Origin: Alishewanella longhuensis
GTDB taxonomy: Bacteria; Pseudomonadota; Gammaproteobacteria; Enterobacterales; Alteromonadaceae
Length of the DNA: 34,632 nucleotides
Assembly: GCF_014653435.1 (NCBI RefSeq)
Contig: NZ_BNAO01000003.1
Span: 7,234-41,865 of the forward strand
Direction: 5' to 3'
The notes under the pieces were generated by a model. The model saw nothing but the letters and a program-made list of their open reading frames with translations, ran no database searches and was not told the DNA's origin. The position numbers and the translations under genes were made by a program. Every line of letters starts with the position of its first letter. Positions within the stretch are counted from its first letter, which is position 1. This document shows, piece by piece, positions 28,966-34,632 of this stretch.

Positions 28966-29236
28966 AGGCAGTACTTGGGAAGCGTATGAAACTATGCGCG
29001 AAAAAGACAAACAATTACACAAGGCCTTGTGCAAATTACTTAAAGAAATGCTGCGTTCAAACGACCCTGCATCAGGTTTGGGAAAACCGGAACCACTTAA
29101 GCATAATCTCTCCGGCCTCCGGTCAAAGCGGATATCACAGAAGGATCGTTTGGTATATAGGTTTGACGAAAAATCCATTTATATCTTCGCTATTGGTGGG
29201 CACTACGATCAGCCCAACGCAGCCAGCAGCGGCTGA
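28946..29236 (+). CDS. yoeB: YoeB/Txe family ribosome-dependent mRNA endonuclease toxin
   Basis: 96 residues. GKPEPLKHNLSG, SKRISQKDRLVYR and the final GGHYDQ match YoeB. The residues expected for catalysis, Glu49, Arg68, His86 and Tyr87, are present, so the toxin should be active. E. coli YoeB ends at this His-Tyr; here about nine more residues (DQPNAASSG) are coded by the beginning of the next attC. It overlaps yefM by 20 bases, the usual coupled arrangement. Confidence 0.92.
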   Translation: MRSLVFEGSTWEAYETMREKDKQLHKALCKLLKEMLRSNDPASGLGKPEPLKHNLSGLRSKRISQKDRLVYRFDEKSIYIFAIGGHYDQPNAASSG

Positions 29237-29299
29237 AAAGCCGCACAGAGGGTTTGAGGTCCCGCGACCAACGAGCGTTGCTGACTGGCCTTGTTAAAT
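29212..29299 (-). repeat. attC site
   Basis: GCCCAAC (29212-29218) to GTTAAAT (29293-29299), 88 bases; inner stem CAGCCAGCAGC ... GCTGACTGG and a GCGGCTGAAAAGCCGC hairpin. The yoeB stop lies inside its left part. Confidence 0.8.
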
Positions 29300-29303
29300 T
29301 TCA

Positions 29304-29573
29304 TTACGCATCACTCACATTTATTGAAGGAAAAGAGCCACTAAGACATTCAATAAACATTCCAAGCACTGCAAAGTAAGCTCCTGAGCGATGGCAGAAT
29401 ATGCTGGAACCATCAACTTTCATCGCAAAACTCATTTTTTGTAAATCATGCTCCGTTATCACCCAAGTATCTTTATCCTTGTGACTCTTGAACTCTCCGC
29501 AGAAGCCTACAATAAACTCCTCCAGCTGAGTTTCGGTAGCTGATTCAACGATAATCTTTTGGGCTAGCCCCAT
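29304..29573 (-). CDS. Hypothetical cassette protein, 89 residues
   Basis: No family recognised. A soluble, mixed alpha/beta protein (MGLAQKIIVESATETQLEEF, WVITEHDLQKMSFAMKVDG, YFAVLGMFIECLSG). The frame is open to an ATG at 29618 inside the neighbouring attC. ATG 29573 is preferred because GGAGAG stands six bases before it. It ends five bases from an attC core, the usual cassette layout. Confidence 0.7.
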   Translation of the reverse strand: MGLAQKIIVESATETQLEEFIVGFCGEFKSHKDKDTWVITEHDLQKMSFAMKVDGSSIFCHRSGAYFAVLGMFIECLSGSFPSINVSDA

Positions 29574-29597
29574 GAGCTCTCCGAAATTTAATGCTTT

Positions 29598-29684
29598 GCT
29601 AATGGGCTGCCGCAGCACAGCGTAGGCAGCCCCGCAGAGGCCACGCTTTTTGTGGCCGGAACGAAATTTAGCAACTTGTTAGCT
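29598..29684 (-). repeat. attC site
   Basis: GCTAATG (29598-29604) to GTTAGCT (29678-29684), 87 bases, with stems GGGCTGCC / GGCAGCCC and GGCCACG / TGTGGCC. The stop of the next gene lies inside GTTAGCT. Confidence 0.78.
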
Positions 29685-30026
29685 GCCAACCTTACTTACC
29701 AGTAGCGTCAGTTTTTGAGAGCCAATTTCGATTGTCGCTTCCTTGCCGTAGGCAACAGTGAATGAAGGGTTTATCGTGCTATCACCAACAGTAACCGCAG
29801 CTACTACACCCGCTGTTTCATCTTGGTTTGGCTTAACAGTGAGGTTATAGCTAAAGTTATTACCCATAGTTATTGATGCCATTTTATCTGCTTCAACGAC
29901 TATGGTTGGAGATGCGACCAGTTTGCCTTGAGAATATACAGATTCTGATACTTGGTAAGTATCAGCCGCGAAGCATGACGCCGACGCCAGTAAAGCTGTA
30001 ACCAGTGTACTTGCCCTAAAATTCAT
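29679..30026 (-). CDS. Hypothetical exported protein, 115 residues
   Basis: A clear Sec signal peptide (MNFRASTLVTALLASASCFA, cut before ADTYQ). The mature part is beta-rich (VSESVYSQGKLVASPTIVVEAD, NFSYNLTVKP, FTVAYGKEATIEIGSQKLTLLV) and probably forms a small periplasmic beta sandwich. No named family. AAGGAA is the ribosome site. The stop codon (TAA) is part of the attC core. Confidence 0.75.
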   Translation of the reverse strand: MNFRASTLVTALLASASCFAADTYQVSESVYSQGKLVASPTIVVEADKMASITMGNNFSYNLTVKPNQDETAGVVAAVTVGDSTINPSFTVAYGKEATIEIGSQKLTLLVSKVGS

Positions 30027-30066
30027 TTTAATTTCCTTAGGTAATGTGATGGTGAAAAACAGCTAG

Positions 30067-30151
30067 CGCCCAAATTTAGCGCGGAAGGCCGCGCAACGGG
30101 TTGACGTCGCAGCCAGCGCTGTTTGCTGGCGATAAAATTTGTTTGTTATGC
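30067..30151 (-). repeat. attC site
   Basis: CGCCCAA (30067-30073, AAC changed to AAA) to GTTATGC (30145-30151). Outer arms CAAATTT / AAATTTG flank GCGCGG and CAGCGCTGTTTGCTGGCG stems. It lies upstream of parD. Confidence 0.7.
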
Positions 30152-30172
30152 GCCTTGCTCCCAATCTCACTT

Positions 30173-30201
30173 GATACCATAATTAGGTATCTTTTGGTAT
30201 C
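30173..30201 (+). promoter_or_regulatory. Probable ParD operator
   Basis: GATACC (30173-30178), then GGTATC at 30186-30191 and again at 30196-30201: one inverted and one direct copy just before the ribosome site CCGGAGAA. The regular spacing is typical of an operator for a ribbon-helix-helix antitoxin. Confidence 0.6.
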
Positions 30202-30214
30202 CGGAGAACTGCAC

Positions 30215-30457
30215 ATGGCCAAGAACACAAGCATCACTCTTGGAGAACACTTTGAGGGCTTTATTACAAGCCAGATCCAAAGTGGGCGTTACGGCTCAGC
30301 GAGTGAAGTCATTCGCTCAGCGCTACGCTTACTCGAAAACCAAGAAACCAAACTAAACTCACTCCGTCAACTACTTGTCGAAGGCGAACAAAGCGGTGAC
30401 GCCGAGTATGACCTCGATAGCTTTATCAATGAACTTGATAGTGAAAACTCTCGATGA
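30215..30457 (+). CDS. parD: ParD-type ribbon-helix-helix antitoxin
   Basis: 80 residues. NTSITLGEHFEGFITSQIQS and GRYGSASEVIRSALRLLENQE are the ParD/CC2985 signature: a DNA-binding strand followed by two helices. The acidic C-terminus (DAEYDLDSFINELD) would bind the toxin. ATG 30215 follows GGAGAA; a longer frame from 30101 starts inside the attC and is rejected. It overlaps parE by four bases (ATGA). Confidence 0.93.
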   Translation: MAKNTSITLGEHFEGFITSQIQSGRYGSASEVIRSALRLLENQETKLNSLRQLLVEGEQSGDAEYDLDSFINELDSENSR

Positions 30458-30753
30458 AGCCATTTAATCTCACTGTTGCTGCTAAAACAGATTTACGAGA
30501 TATCGCATTATTTACCCAGCGTCGCTGGGGAAAAGAGCAACGAAATATCTATTTAAAACAATTTGATGATTCATTTTGGCTTTTAGCTGAAAACCCCGAC
30601 ATCGGTAAAACATGCGATGAAATCAGAAACGGATATCGTAAATTCCCTCAAGGTAGCCACGTCATTTTTTATCAACAGATAGGCAGTCAACAAATTAAAA
30701 TCATCCGTATTCTTCATAAGAGTATGGATGTTAACCCGATACTTGGCGCATAA
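30454..30753 (+). CDS. parE: ParE-type toxin (RelE/ParE superfamily)
   Basis: 99 residues. FNLTVAAKTDLRDIALFTQRRWGKEQRN and FPQGSHVIFYQ plus IKIIRILHKSMD are the ParE pattern. ParE toxins of this type poison DNA gyrase rather than cut mRNA. All expected segments are present. Its TAA is part of GCATAAC, the first core of the following attC. It forms a coupled pair with parD, on the strand opposite to most cassettes. Confidence 0.92.
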   Translation: MKPFNLTVAAKTDLRDIALFTQRRWGKEQRNIYLKQFDDSFWLLAENPDIGKTCDEIRNGYRKFPQGSHVIFYQQIGSQQIKIIRILHKSMDVNPILGA

Positions 30754-30808
30754 CACGGAGCGAAGCGGCGGCCCGTCAGGGACGTCCGCCTTACGTGGAT
30801 TGTTAGGT
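30748..30808 (-). repeat. attC site between ParDE and the AFG1-like interval
   Basis: GCATAAC (30748-30754) to GTTAGGT (30802-30808), 61 bases; inner stem GGCGG / CCGCC with loop CCCGTCAGGGACGT. A compact, classic-looking site. Confidence 0.85.
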
Positions 30809-30856
30809 GACGAATTTATAAGACTAACCACAAGATCACCACCCAGGACACGGGTT

Positions 30857-30986
30857 CTACCCCGTTTTACGACGCTTGTTGGAAAACTCACTATCTGCAA
30901 AAGTAAGTTGATGGCTCATGATGCGTTCTTTCTGAGTTATCATTTGTGGCAGATTATTTCATATTAGGGACTTATTCGCATGTTCC
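30857..30986 (-). mobile_element. IS5-family terminal remnant with transposase N-terminus
   Basis: On the minus strand, GGAACATGCGAATAAGTCCC at the right end (inside edge 30986) is an IS5-type terminal repeat. After about 65 bases an ORF starts at 30919: MSHQLTFADSEFSNKRRKT, the hallmark N-terminus of IS5-subgroup transposases, then Gly and a stop at 30857-30859. The rest of the element is absent. CTAG follows the tip at 30987-30990; IS5 duplicates YTAR tetramers, so this looks like one half of the target duplication. The sequence to its left (30809-30856) has no recognisable content. Confidence 0.82.
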
Positions 30987-31038
30987 CTAGGTAAAAATCT
31001 GCCATAGGTTCAATGGTTTGCAAAGTAAAGAGCTTTCG

Positions 31039-32526
31039 TCATTGCCGTCCCCATTCCTTTCCACCCATTTCTACCAACCGAGACGCGGCGCGTCGAAAGG
31101 AAAAAGCGAGATCATTGGCGGCCGATAATTGTGCCAGTGACACGCCACTTCGACCCGTCGCCGACCACTCAAATTGTTCACCCTCTTTGGTGCGAATCAT
31201 GGTCGTCGCATAGGAACTCGAGTTTCCCCCCTTCTCACTGACAAACAACTCTTCATTTCCATCACTGCTTTCAACTTGCGCTTCAAACTCGACAAATAAT
31301 TCATCGAGCGGGACTTTTGCCGCTAGCACCAAGCGGGTGCGAGATTCATAACACACGTCAATGAGGGTCACGAATCGTCGCGCTTCGTCGAGGTGATTGA
31401 CGTCTAATTGCGGCACCCGGTCCATGATGAGGACCTGAAATCGGTCGCAGAGGGAAATATAATCGGCCGCGCCGAGTGGTTGGTAGCATAACTCGGAAAA
31501 GTCAAACCAGGCGCACCGGTCATTCAATCGGGCGACCTGGACGGTGCGACCGAAGGGTACGTGAATGGCCTCGGCCTCAGTTCCGGATGCAGTGCCACCA
31601 AATATTTCTTTCAACTGCGCCTGCATGTTGTTATCACTATTATTATCGCCGTGAACATCCTTGTTTGACCAAAAATAGGATTGACCATCAGCTCGAGTTT
31701 CGAGTCGATAATCCTTGGCGGAATCCTCCATGGAGATAATGTCGAACGTGTGTTTTAACATGTCTATGAATGGCAAAAAGAGGGATCGGTTAATGCCTCC
31801 CTCATACAAGGCATCGGGGGAGCGATTCGAGGTGGCCACCACCACGACATTCCAATCCAATAATAATAAAAAAAGTCGTTTCAAAATCATGGCATCGGCA
31901 ACGTCTGTTACTTGAAATTCATCGAAACAGAGAAGTTGGGCTTCCTGTGCCAATTGCTGCGCAATGATGGGTATCGCATCATCTCGTGGGTGCTTCTGTT
32001 TGTAGACAAAGATTCGATGATGGACGTCTAGCATGAATTCATGAAAGTGGACGCGGCGTTTGGTAATTTTTACGTGTTTGAAGCTGTGGCTGTCATTATT
32101 ACAGCAAGAATCATCAGGAACATTAACCGACGCGTAAAAGAGATCCATTAGAAAGCTCTTGCCGACCCCGACCGGTCCATGAATGTACATGCCTCGCGGT
32201 GGTGGACCAAAAGACCACAAATGGAATTTCTTTCGAAGAAAGGACTGAGCGGATGCCAAGGATCGCGTCAGTAACAGCGAACTGCTGCTTGTAGAGCTGC
32301 TCTCTGTCGGTCTGTCGGTGCGCACGGGTACTGGTGGGAGCGAGGTAAGAGACTCGTGCAGGGCATCGAGTTTTGCCGCCAGAGCGACTTGCGCGTCATC
32401 TCGTCGCACCTCCTCCGCATCCACCTTGCGTTCATACGCCGCTGTCACGGGGCCTGTCGGGAGGGATCGCCGAGCAACGCGATGTTGTGCTGCCATATTC
32501 TTCATCACCGTCTTCATCATCAACAT
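31039..32526 (-). CDS. AFG1/ZapE-type AAA+ ATPase, eukaryote-like
   Basis: 495 residues. Walker A is GPVGVGKS (117-124) followed by FLMDLFY; RRVHFHEFMLDVHHRI (158-173), Walker B LLCFDEFQVTD (198-208), sensor 1 VVVVATSNRSPDALY (227-241), DYRLE at 272, and the C-terminal RRAASRLVEM. These define AFG1 (LACE1)/ZapE. Bacterial ZapE is about 370 residues. This protein carries low-complexity inserts (SSSTSSSS 77-84, CCNNDS 141-146, NNSDNN 295-300) and FSFRRAASRLVEMGGKEWGR at the end, the style of protist or algal mitochondrial AFG1. No SD precedes the ATG (32526). In eukaryotes AFG1 assists mitochondrial protein quality control; in bacteria ZapE acts on the divisome. It lies with no partner gene between two attC sites. 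Family assignment is firm; eukaryotic origin is inferred, and an assembly chimera is not excluded. Confidence 0.85.
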   Translation of the reverse strand: MLMMKTVMKNMAAQHRVARRSLPTGPVTAAYERKVDAEEVRRDDAQVALAAKLDALHESLTSLPPVPVRTDRPTESSSTSSSSLLLTRSLASAQSFLRKKFHLWSFGPPPRGMYIHGPVGVGKSFLMDLFYASVNVPDDSCCNNDSHSFKHVKITKRRVHFHEFMLDVHHRIFVYKQKHPRDDAIPIIAQQLAQEAQLLCFDEFQVTDVADAMILKRLFLLLLDWNVVVVATSNRSPDALYEGGINRSLFLPFIDMLKHTFDIISMEDSAKDYRLETRADGQSYFWSNKDVHGDNNSDNNMQAQLKEIFGGTASGTEAEAIHVPFGRTVQVARLNDRCAWFDFSELCYQPLGAADYISLCDRFQVLIMDRVPQLDVNHLDEARRFVTLIDVCYESRTRLVLAAKVPLDELFVEFEAQVESSDGNEELFVSEKGGNSSSYATTMIRTKEGEQFEWSATGRSGVSLAQLSAANDLAFSFRRAASRLVEMGGKEWGRQ

Positions 32527-32611
32527 GATGAGTTTATCAACATGGTAAGGAAAGTACGATCAAGTCCGCTTCTTCCCGCTTTTTTTGATTGTCTAAGGTC
32601 TACGAGTAATT

Positions 32612-32653
32612 GGGGTCAGAAGAAGATTAATGGGAAACCTTAATCTGACCCCG
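32612..32653. repeat. GGGGTCAG inverted repeat
   Basis: TTGGGGTCAG at about 32610-32619 and CTGACCCC at 32646-32653, with AGATTAA / TTAATCT also pairing inside. The motif is familiar from ends of REP-like or transposon-derived sequences in many bacteria (recollection). It lies between the AFG1-like gene and the small membrane ORF and may mark the insertion edge. Confidence 0.6.
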
Positions 32654-32728
32654 ATTTCTGCCAAGCAGCAAAATGACGCCGTATACAATCAGGAGCGCAA
32701 CCATTACAAATCCTAGGATTGCTTCCAT
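32627..32728 (-). CDS. Small single-TM protein, probably truncated
   Basis: 33 codons: MEAILGFVMVALLIVYGVIL followed by LLGRNRGQ and a short tail. One hydrophobic helix fills residues 3-23. A very good SD, GGAGG, stands five bases before the ATG, better than for many genes here. The last ten codons run through the GGGGTCAG repeat, so the original C-terminus may have been replaced. It could be the native gene of this cassette, displaced by the AFG1-like insertion. Confidence 0.55.
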   Translation of the reverse strand: MEAILGFVMVALLIVYGVILLLGRNRGQIKVSH

Positions 32729-32803
32729 CTATCCTCCGGGCTCCGTAGCGGCGAACGAAATAAAGGCCGTTGGAATTCTATCGTGCATCGTTGTTTCCCT
32801 AAG

Positions 32804-32859
32804 AGCTAACGCTCAAAACAGCGGCGCGTTAAGCGTCCGCCTGCTTTTTCTTGTTAGCA
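32804..32859 (-). repeat. attC site
   Basis: AGCTAAC (32804-32810) to GTTAGCA (32853-32859), only 56 bases, inner stem GCGGCGCG ... CGTCCGC. The last ten codons of the neighbouring gene lie within it. Confidence 0.82.
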
Positions 32860-33665
32860 TTTTGTTTGATTAAAACCTTTTCCACGAGGTATCGCTTCAA
32901 TATGCCTTTGGCGGATACCACTTTTCTCGCGTGAAACTCAACTTTCCCTTCACCTTCCCCTCCCTGTGCATGATGCATTGACCAAGTTACACGTTTTCGC
33001 ATTTGTTCAGTGGCTTTATCTGGAAGTTTGAAGGATACAGTATGACCTTTCTTATCCTCATAGAATCGACCAATGCCTGAAAGTATATTGTATTTAGTAA
33101 CGTTGCCTTCTATACCAGCTAGGATCTGGTTTTCTGTGCGGATAGACACGCTTTTCAACGTTTCTGAATTCATGTTTATGACATCGCCAACTCTCGGCCT
33201 AGAAACTGTTATGGTTATTTCGGGATTATTTTTAATTGGTCGATGAGCTTCTTCTAAGGCAGACTCAAGAACTTCTTCAATATCACTAATGAAAGGCTCA
33301 GCTCGCTCTCCAAGCTTTTTAACAGTTGGAGTTTCTGGCTCATATACTAAATCGAGCGTTTTTGACCATGTCCACTTCAAGATATCCCAAAATGCAGCTG
33401 CTACAACACTTGCAGCGATAGGATTCTCAACAATTAACGTTAAAACCTGCTCGTAGCTGCCTTTTTGGGGTGGGCTGACATATATCTTGGCTCCTGTAGC
33501 CCTATTTCCTTTCCTTTTAACATCTCCATCATTAAGCAAGGCATGAGTTGTGATCGCAATAGCTCTCGCAAAACCATGTAACGATACAGATGCATCGTAC
33601 ATATCAAGTCGATGAAGATCGGCATCTCCACCTTGGTATGAAAGTTTTATTTGAATTTGTTTCAT
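32829..33665 (-). CDS. Uncharacterised cassette protein, 278 residues
   Basis: I cannot name a family with confidence. Residues 1-75 form a mixed N-terminal region (IKLSYQGGDADLHRLDMYDA, LHGFARAIAITTHALLNDG). A hydrophobic stretch follows at 83-97 (IAASVVAAAFWDILKWTW), then an acidic helical part, then a second soluble domain (SIRTENQILAGIEGNVTKYN, GHTVSFKLPDKATEQM) with a basic Lys-rich end. It is large for a cassette. AAGGGATT precedes the ATG. The stop codon lies inside the attC, so the final KKKQADA is attC-encoded. A two-domain protein of this size in an integron makes a defence or stress role plausible, but nothing shows it. Confidence 0.7.
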   Translation of the reverse strand: MKQIQIKLSYQGGDADLHRLDMYDASVSLHGFARAIAITTHALLNDGDVKRKGNRATGAKIYVSPPQKGSYEQVLTLIVENPIAASVVAAAFWDILKWTWSKTLDLVYEPETPTVKKLGERAEPFISDIEEVLESALEEAHRPIKNNPEITITVSRPRVGDVINMNSETLKSVSIRTENQILAGIEGNVTKYNILSGIGRFYEDKKGHTVSFKLPDKATEQMRKRVTWSMHHAQGGEGEGKVEFHARKVVSAKGILKRYLVEKVLIKQNANKKKQADA

Positions 33666-33704
33666 AATCCCTTATTTCTACTCCGATGCGAAATTAGTAT
33701 GAAA

Positions 33705-33774
33705 TGCTAACGCATTGCTCACCGGAAAATGACGAGCGCCAGCGAGTTATTTTCCGGTGAGCAATGCGTTAGCA
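33705..33774 (-). repeat. attC-like site with perfect 26-bp arms
   Basis: TGCTAAC (33705-33711) to GTTAGCA (33768-33774). The arms 33705-33730 and 33749-33774 are exactly complementary, with an 18-base loop. No unpaired (extrahelical) base is present, unlike normal attC sites. Confidence 0.75.
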
Positions 33775-34058
33775 GCAAACACCTGAACCTTCGCGGCTTG
33801 CCGCCACGCGATGCTTGCCGAAGCCACTGCACTCATAAATTAAAAACCTAACCAGCCAAGTGCGATACAACGACATAGCTGGAACCTTAAAACTTGCTGT
33901 AAGCGGAGCCAATGAACCAAAGGAACAACGCTACCGCCCTCGCCGCCAGCAACTGACCAACAAACTGGCGAACTTTGCATTTTGGCTTTACCGCTAAGAA
34001 AACAAAACGCGAGCAAAACCAGAGTTAAAACGCGTACTACCCTTTACATTTTGAAAGC
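33775..34058. other. Non-coding cassette, first copy
   Basis: A 284-base interval between two attC sites without a good gene. The longest open frame is 46 codons on the plus strand (GTG 33860 to TAA 33997, RYNDIAGTLKLAVSGANEPK...), with no SD. The left end, with CGCGGCTTGCCG, recurs at the right edge of the window. It may carry a promoter, a small RNA or nothing. Confidence 0.55.
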
Positions 34059-34136
34059 TGCTAACGCCCCGCGCATGCGCGCGAACTTGTGAGCGTCGCA
34101 GGGGCCGCAGGCCCCGAATGACGCGGATTGTTAGGT
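34059..34136 (-). repeat. attC site
   Basis: TGCTAAC (34059-34065) to GTTAGGT (34130-34136), 78 bases, with stems GCGCATGCGC and GGGGCC / GGCCCC inside. Confidence 0.82.
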
Positions 34137-34138
34137 GC

Positions 34139-34537
34139 TTAAGTTGCCACCTTAACATCTACCAAACCGATTGACTCAACCAAAACCACGTAATCGGCAC
34201 CAAAAATTAAATAAGATTCTAGTGATGCATCTGCACTATATGAATCAAGATGAGCATAAAAACTGCGTCTGTAATTGGCTGAAGACTTCCAAATTGGAGA
34301 TTCTTTTGCCCCCTTTTCCAGCGATACAAAGTCAACTTCACTAGGCATACCCGGTAGCGGCGACAATTCGTAATTGCTTTCCTCGACACAATAAAAGGCA
34401 ATCACCTCTCGAAAGAGAACTTCTACAACCTGCGAATTAAATACAAGTTTAACAACGACGCCGCACGCATCGGTTCGAACATCGACCTCAGGATATAACC
34501 TCAAATCTTGTTCAGTCAGAAAATAAGGTGTAAACAT
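34139..34537 (-). CDS. Hypothetical cassette protein, 132 residues
   Basis: Unrecognised. Acidic and soluble, with beta-rich segments (DACGVVVKLVFNSQVVEVLFRE, VIAFYCVEESNYELSPLPGM, DYVVLVESIGLVDVKV). No signal or membrane segment. It fills the cassette completely: the start is eight bases from one attC and the stop two bases from the other. The SD is weak. Confidence 0.7.
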   Translation of the reverse strand: MFTPYFLTEQDLRLYPEVDVRTDACGVVVKLVFNSQVVEVLFREVIAFYCVEESNYELSPLPGMPSEVDFVSLEKGAKESPIWKSSANYRRSFYAHLDSYSADASLESYLIFGADYVVLVESIGLVDVKVAT

Positions 34538-34545
34538 CTATGCCC

Positions 34546-34604
34546 ACCTAACGCTGCCAGCAGGCGCGCTGCTGTTTGGCGTCGCTTGCCTGGCCTTGTT
34601 AGCA
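34546..34604 (-). repeat. attC site
   Basis: ACCTAAC (34546-34552) to GTTAGCA (34598-34604), 59 bases; inner stem GCCAGCAGGCGCGCTGCTG. A typical compact site. Confidence 0.85.
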
Positions 34605-34632
34605 GCCCACACCGAACTTGCGCGGCTTGCCG
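34605..34632. other. Start of a second copy of the non-coding cassette (cut by window end)
   Basis: After GTTAGCA the sequence GCCCACACCGAACTTGCG then CGGCTTGCCG follows closely the start of the cassette at 33775 (GCAAACACCTGAACCTTCG then CGGCTTGCCG). Only 28 bases are visible. Confidence 0.5.

Noticed and set aside
28456..29178. 240-codon antisense ORF on the minus strand
   Set aside because: It covers the well-supported YefM/YoeB genes and an attC, and its translation is compositionally odd; a shadow frame. Only its last 24 codons were considered as a mini-cassette ORF.
30583..30900. 105-codon minus-strand ORF
   Set aside because: It crosses the IS5 remnant and attC and is antisense to parE; the real minus-strand signal there is the IS5 transposase start at 30919 in another frame.
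33860..33997. 46-codon plus-strand ORF in the non-coding cassette
   Set aside because: GTG start without SD, on the strand against the array, and no recognisable motif; kept only as a remark.
25788..34632. CRISPR array
   Set aside because: The repeated palindromes vary in sequence and length and have genes between them; they fit attC sites, not CRISPR repeats with regular spacers.

Overview
The window is chromosomal DNA of a gammaproteobacterium, most like the Rheinheimera / Alishewanella / Arsukibacterium group. This placement is inferred from gene order (lrp-ftsK-lolA-rarA-serS, yccA next to tus genes, lrp divergent from ald), moderate GC and protein character; no search was run. Two very different halves are joined.

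Core half, about 1-22,900. yccA is followed by the sulfur-relay genes tusD-tusC-tusB-tusE (tRNA 2-thiouridine synthesis) on the plus strand. Facing them is the minus-strand block lrp, ftsK, lolA, rarA, serS. ald (alanine dehydrogenase) diverges from lrp behind a structured intergenic repeat. Then come a cold-shock protein with a long leader, a long-form glyceraldehyde-3-phosphate dehydrogenase, msrB and a Cache-domain chemotaxis receptor. A dicarboxylate-sensing module follows: dctB, dctD, a consensus sigma-54 promoter, an outer-membrane porin and an SLC13/DASS transporter. DctB/DctD probably switch on uptake through the porin (outer membrane) and the carrier (inner membrane). A thioredoxin-fold protein and a membrane diguanylate cyclase end the core.

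Accessory half, about 23,000-34,632. After two poorly known membrane-protein genes without clear attC sites, the sequence becomes a chain of small genes separated by imperfect palindromes. These palindromes start RYYYAAC-like and end GTTRRRY-like, as integron attC sites do. About a dozen attC sites or candidates were placed. Most genes lie on the minus strand with their stop codon at or inside the attC on their low-coordinate side. The array therefore reads right to left, and the integrase and attI should lie beyond the right edge; this window would be the distal end of a sedentary chromosomal integron. Cassettes include a signal-bearing VOC protein, DUF3703, DUF6404, DUF2442 (with a DUF4160 remnant), several orphans, two toxin-antitoxin pairs (YefM/YoeB and ParD/ParE, both on the plus strand, against the array), a 0.16 kb mini-cassette and a non-coding cassette that seems to occur twice.

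The strongest anomaly is at 31,039-32,526. It is an intact 495-codon AFG1/ZapE-type AAA+ ATPase that looks like a protist or algal (mitochondrial) AFG1 rather than bacterial ZapE. It lies in a cassette-sized interval of about 2 kb between two attC sites. An IS5-family terminal remnant ending at CTAG is on one side, and a GGGGTCAG inverted repeat plus a truncated-looking small membrane ORF on the other. It is either a eukaryote-to-bacterium transfer inside an integron or an assembly chimera; flank-spanning reads and phylogeny would decide.
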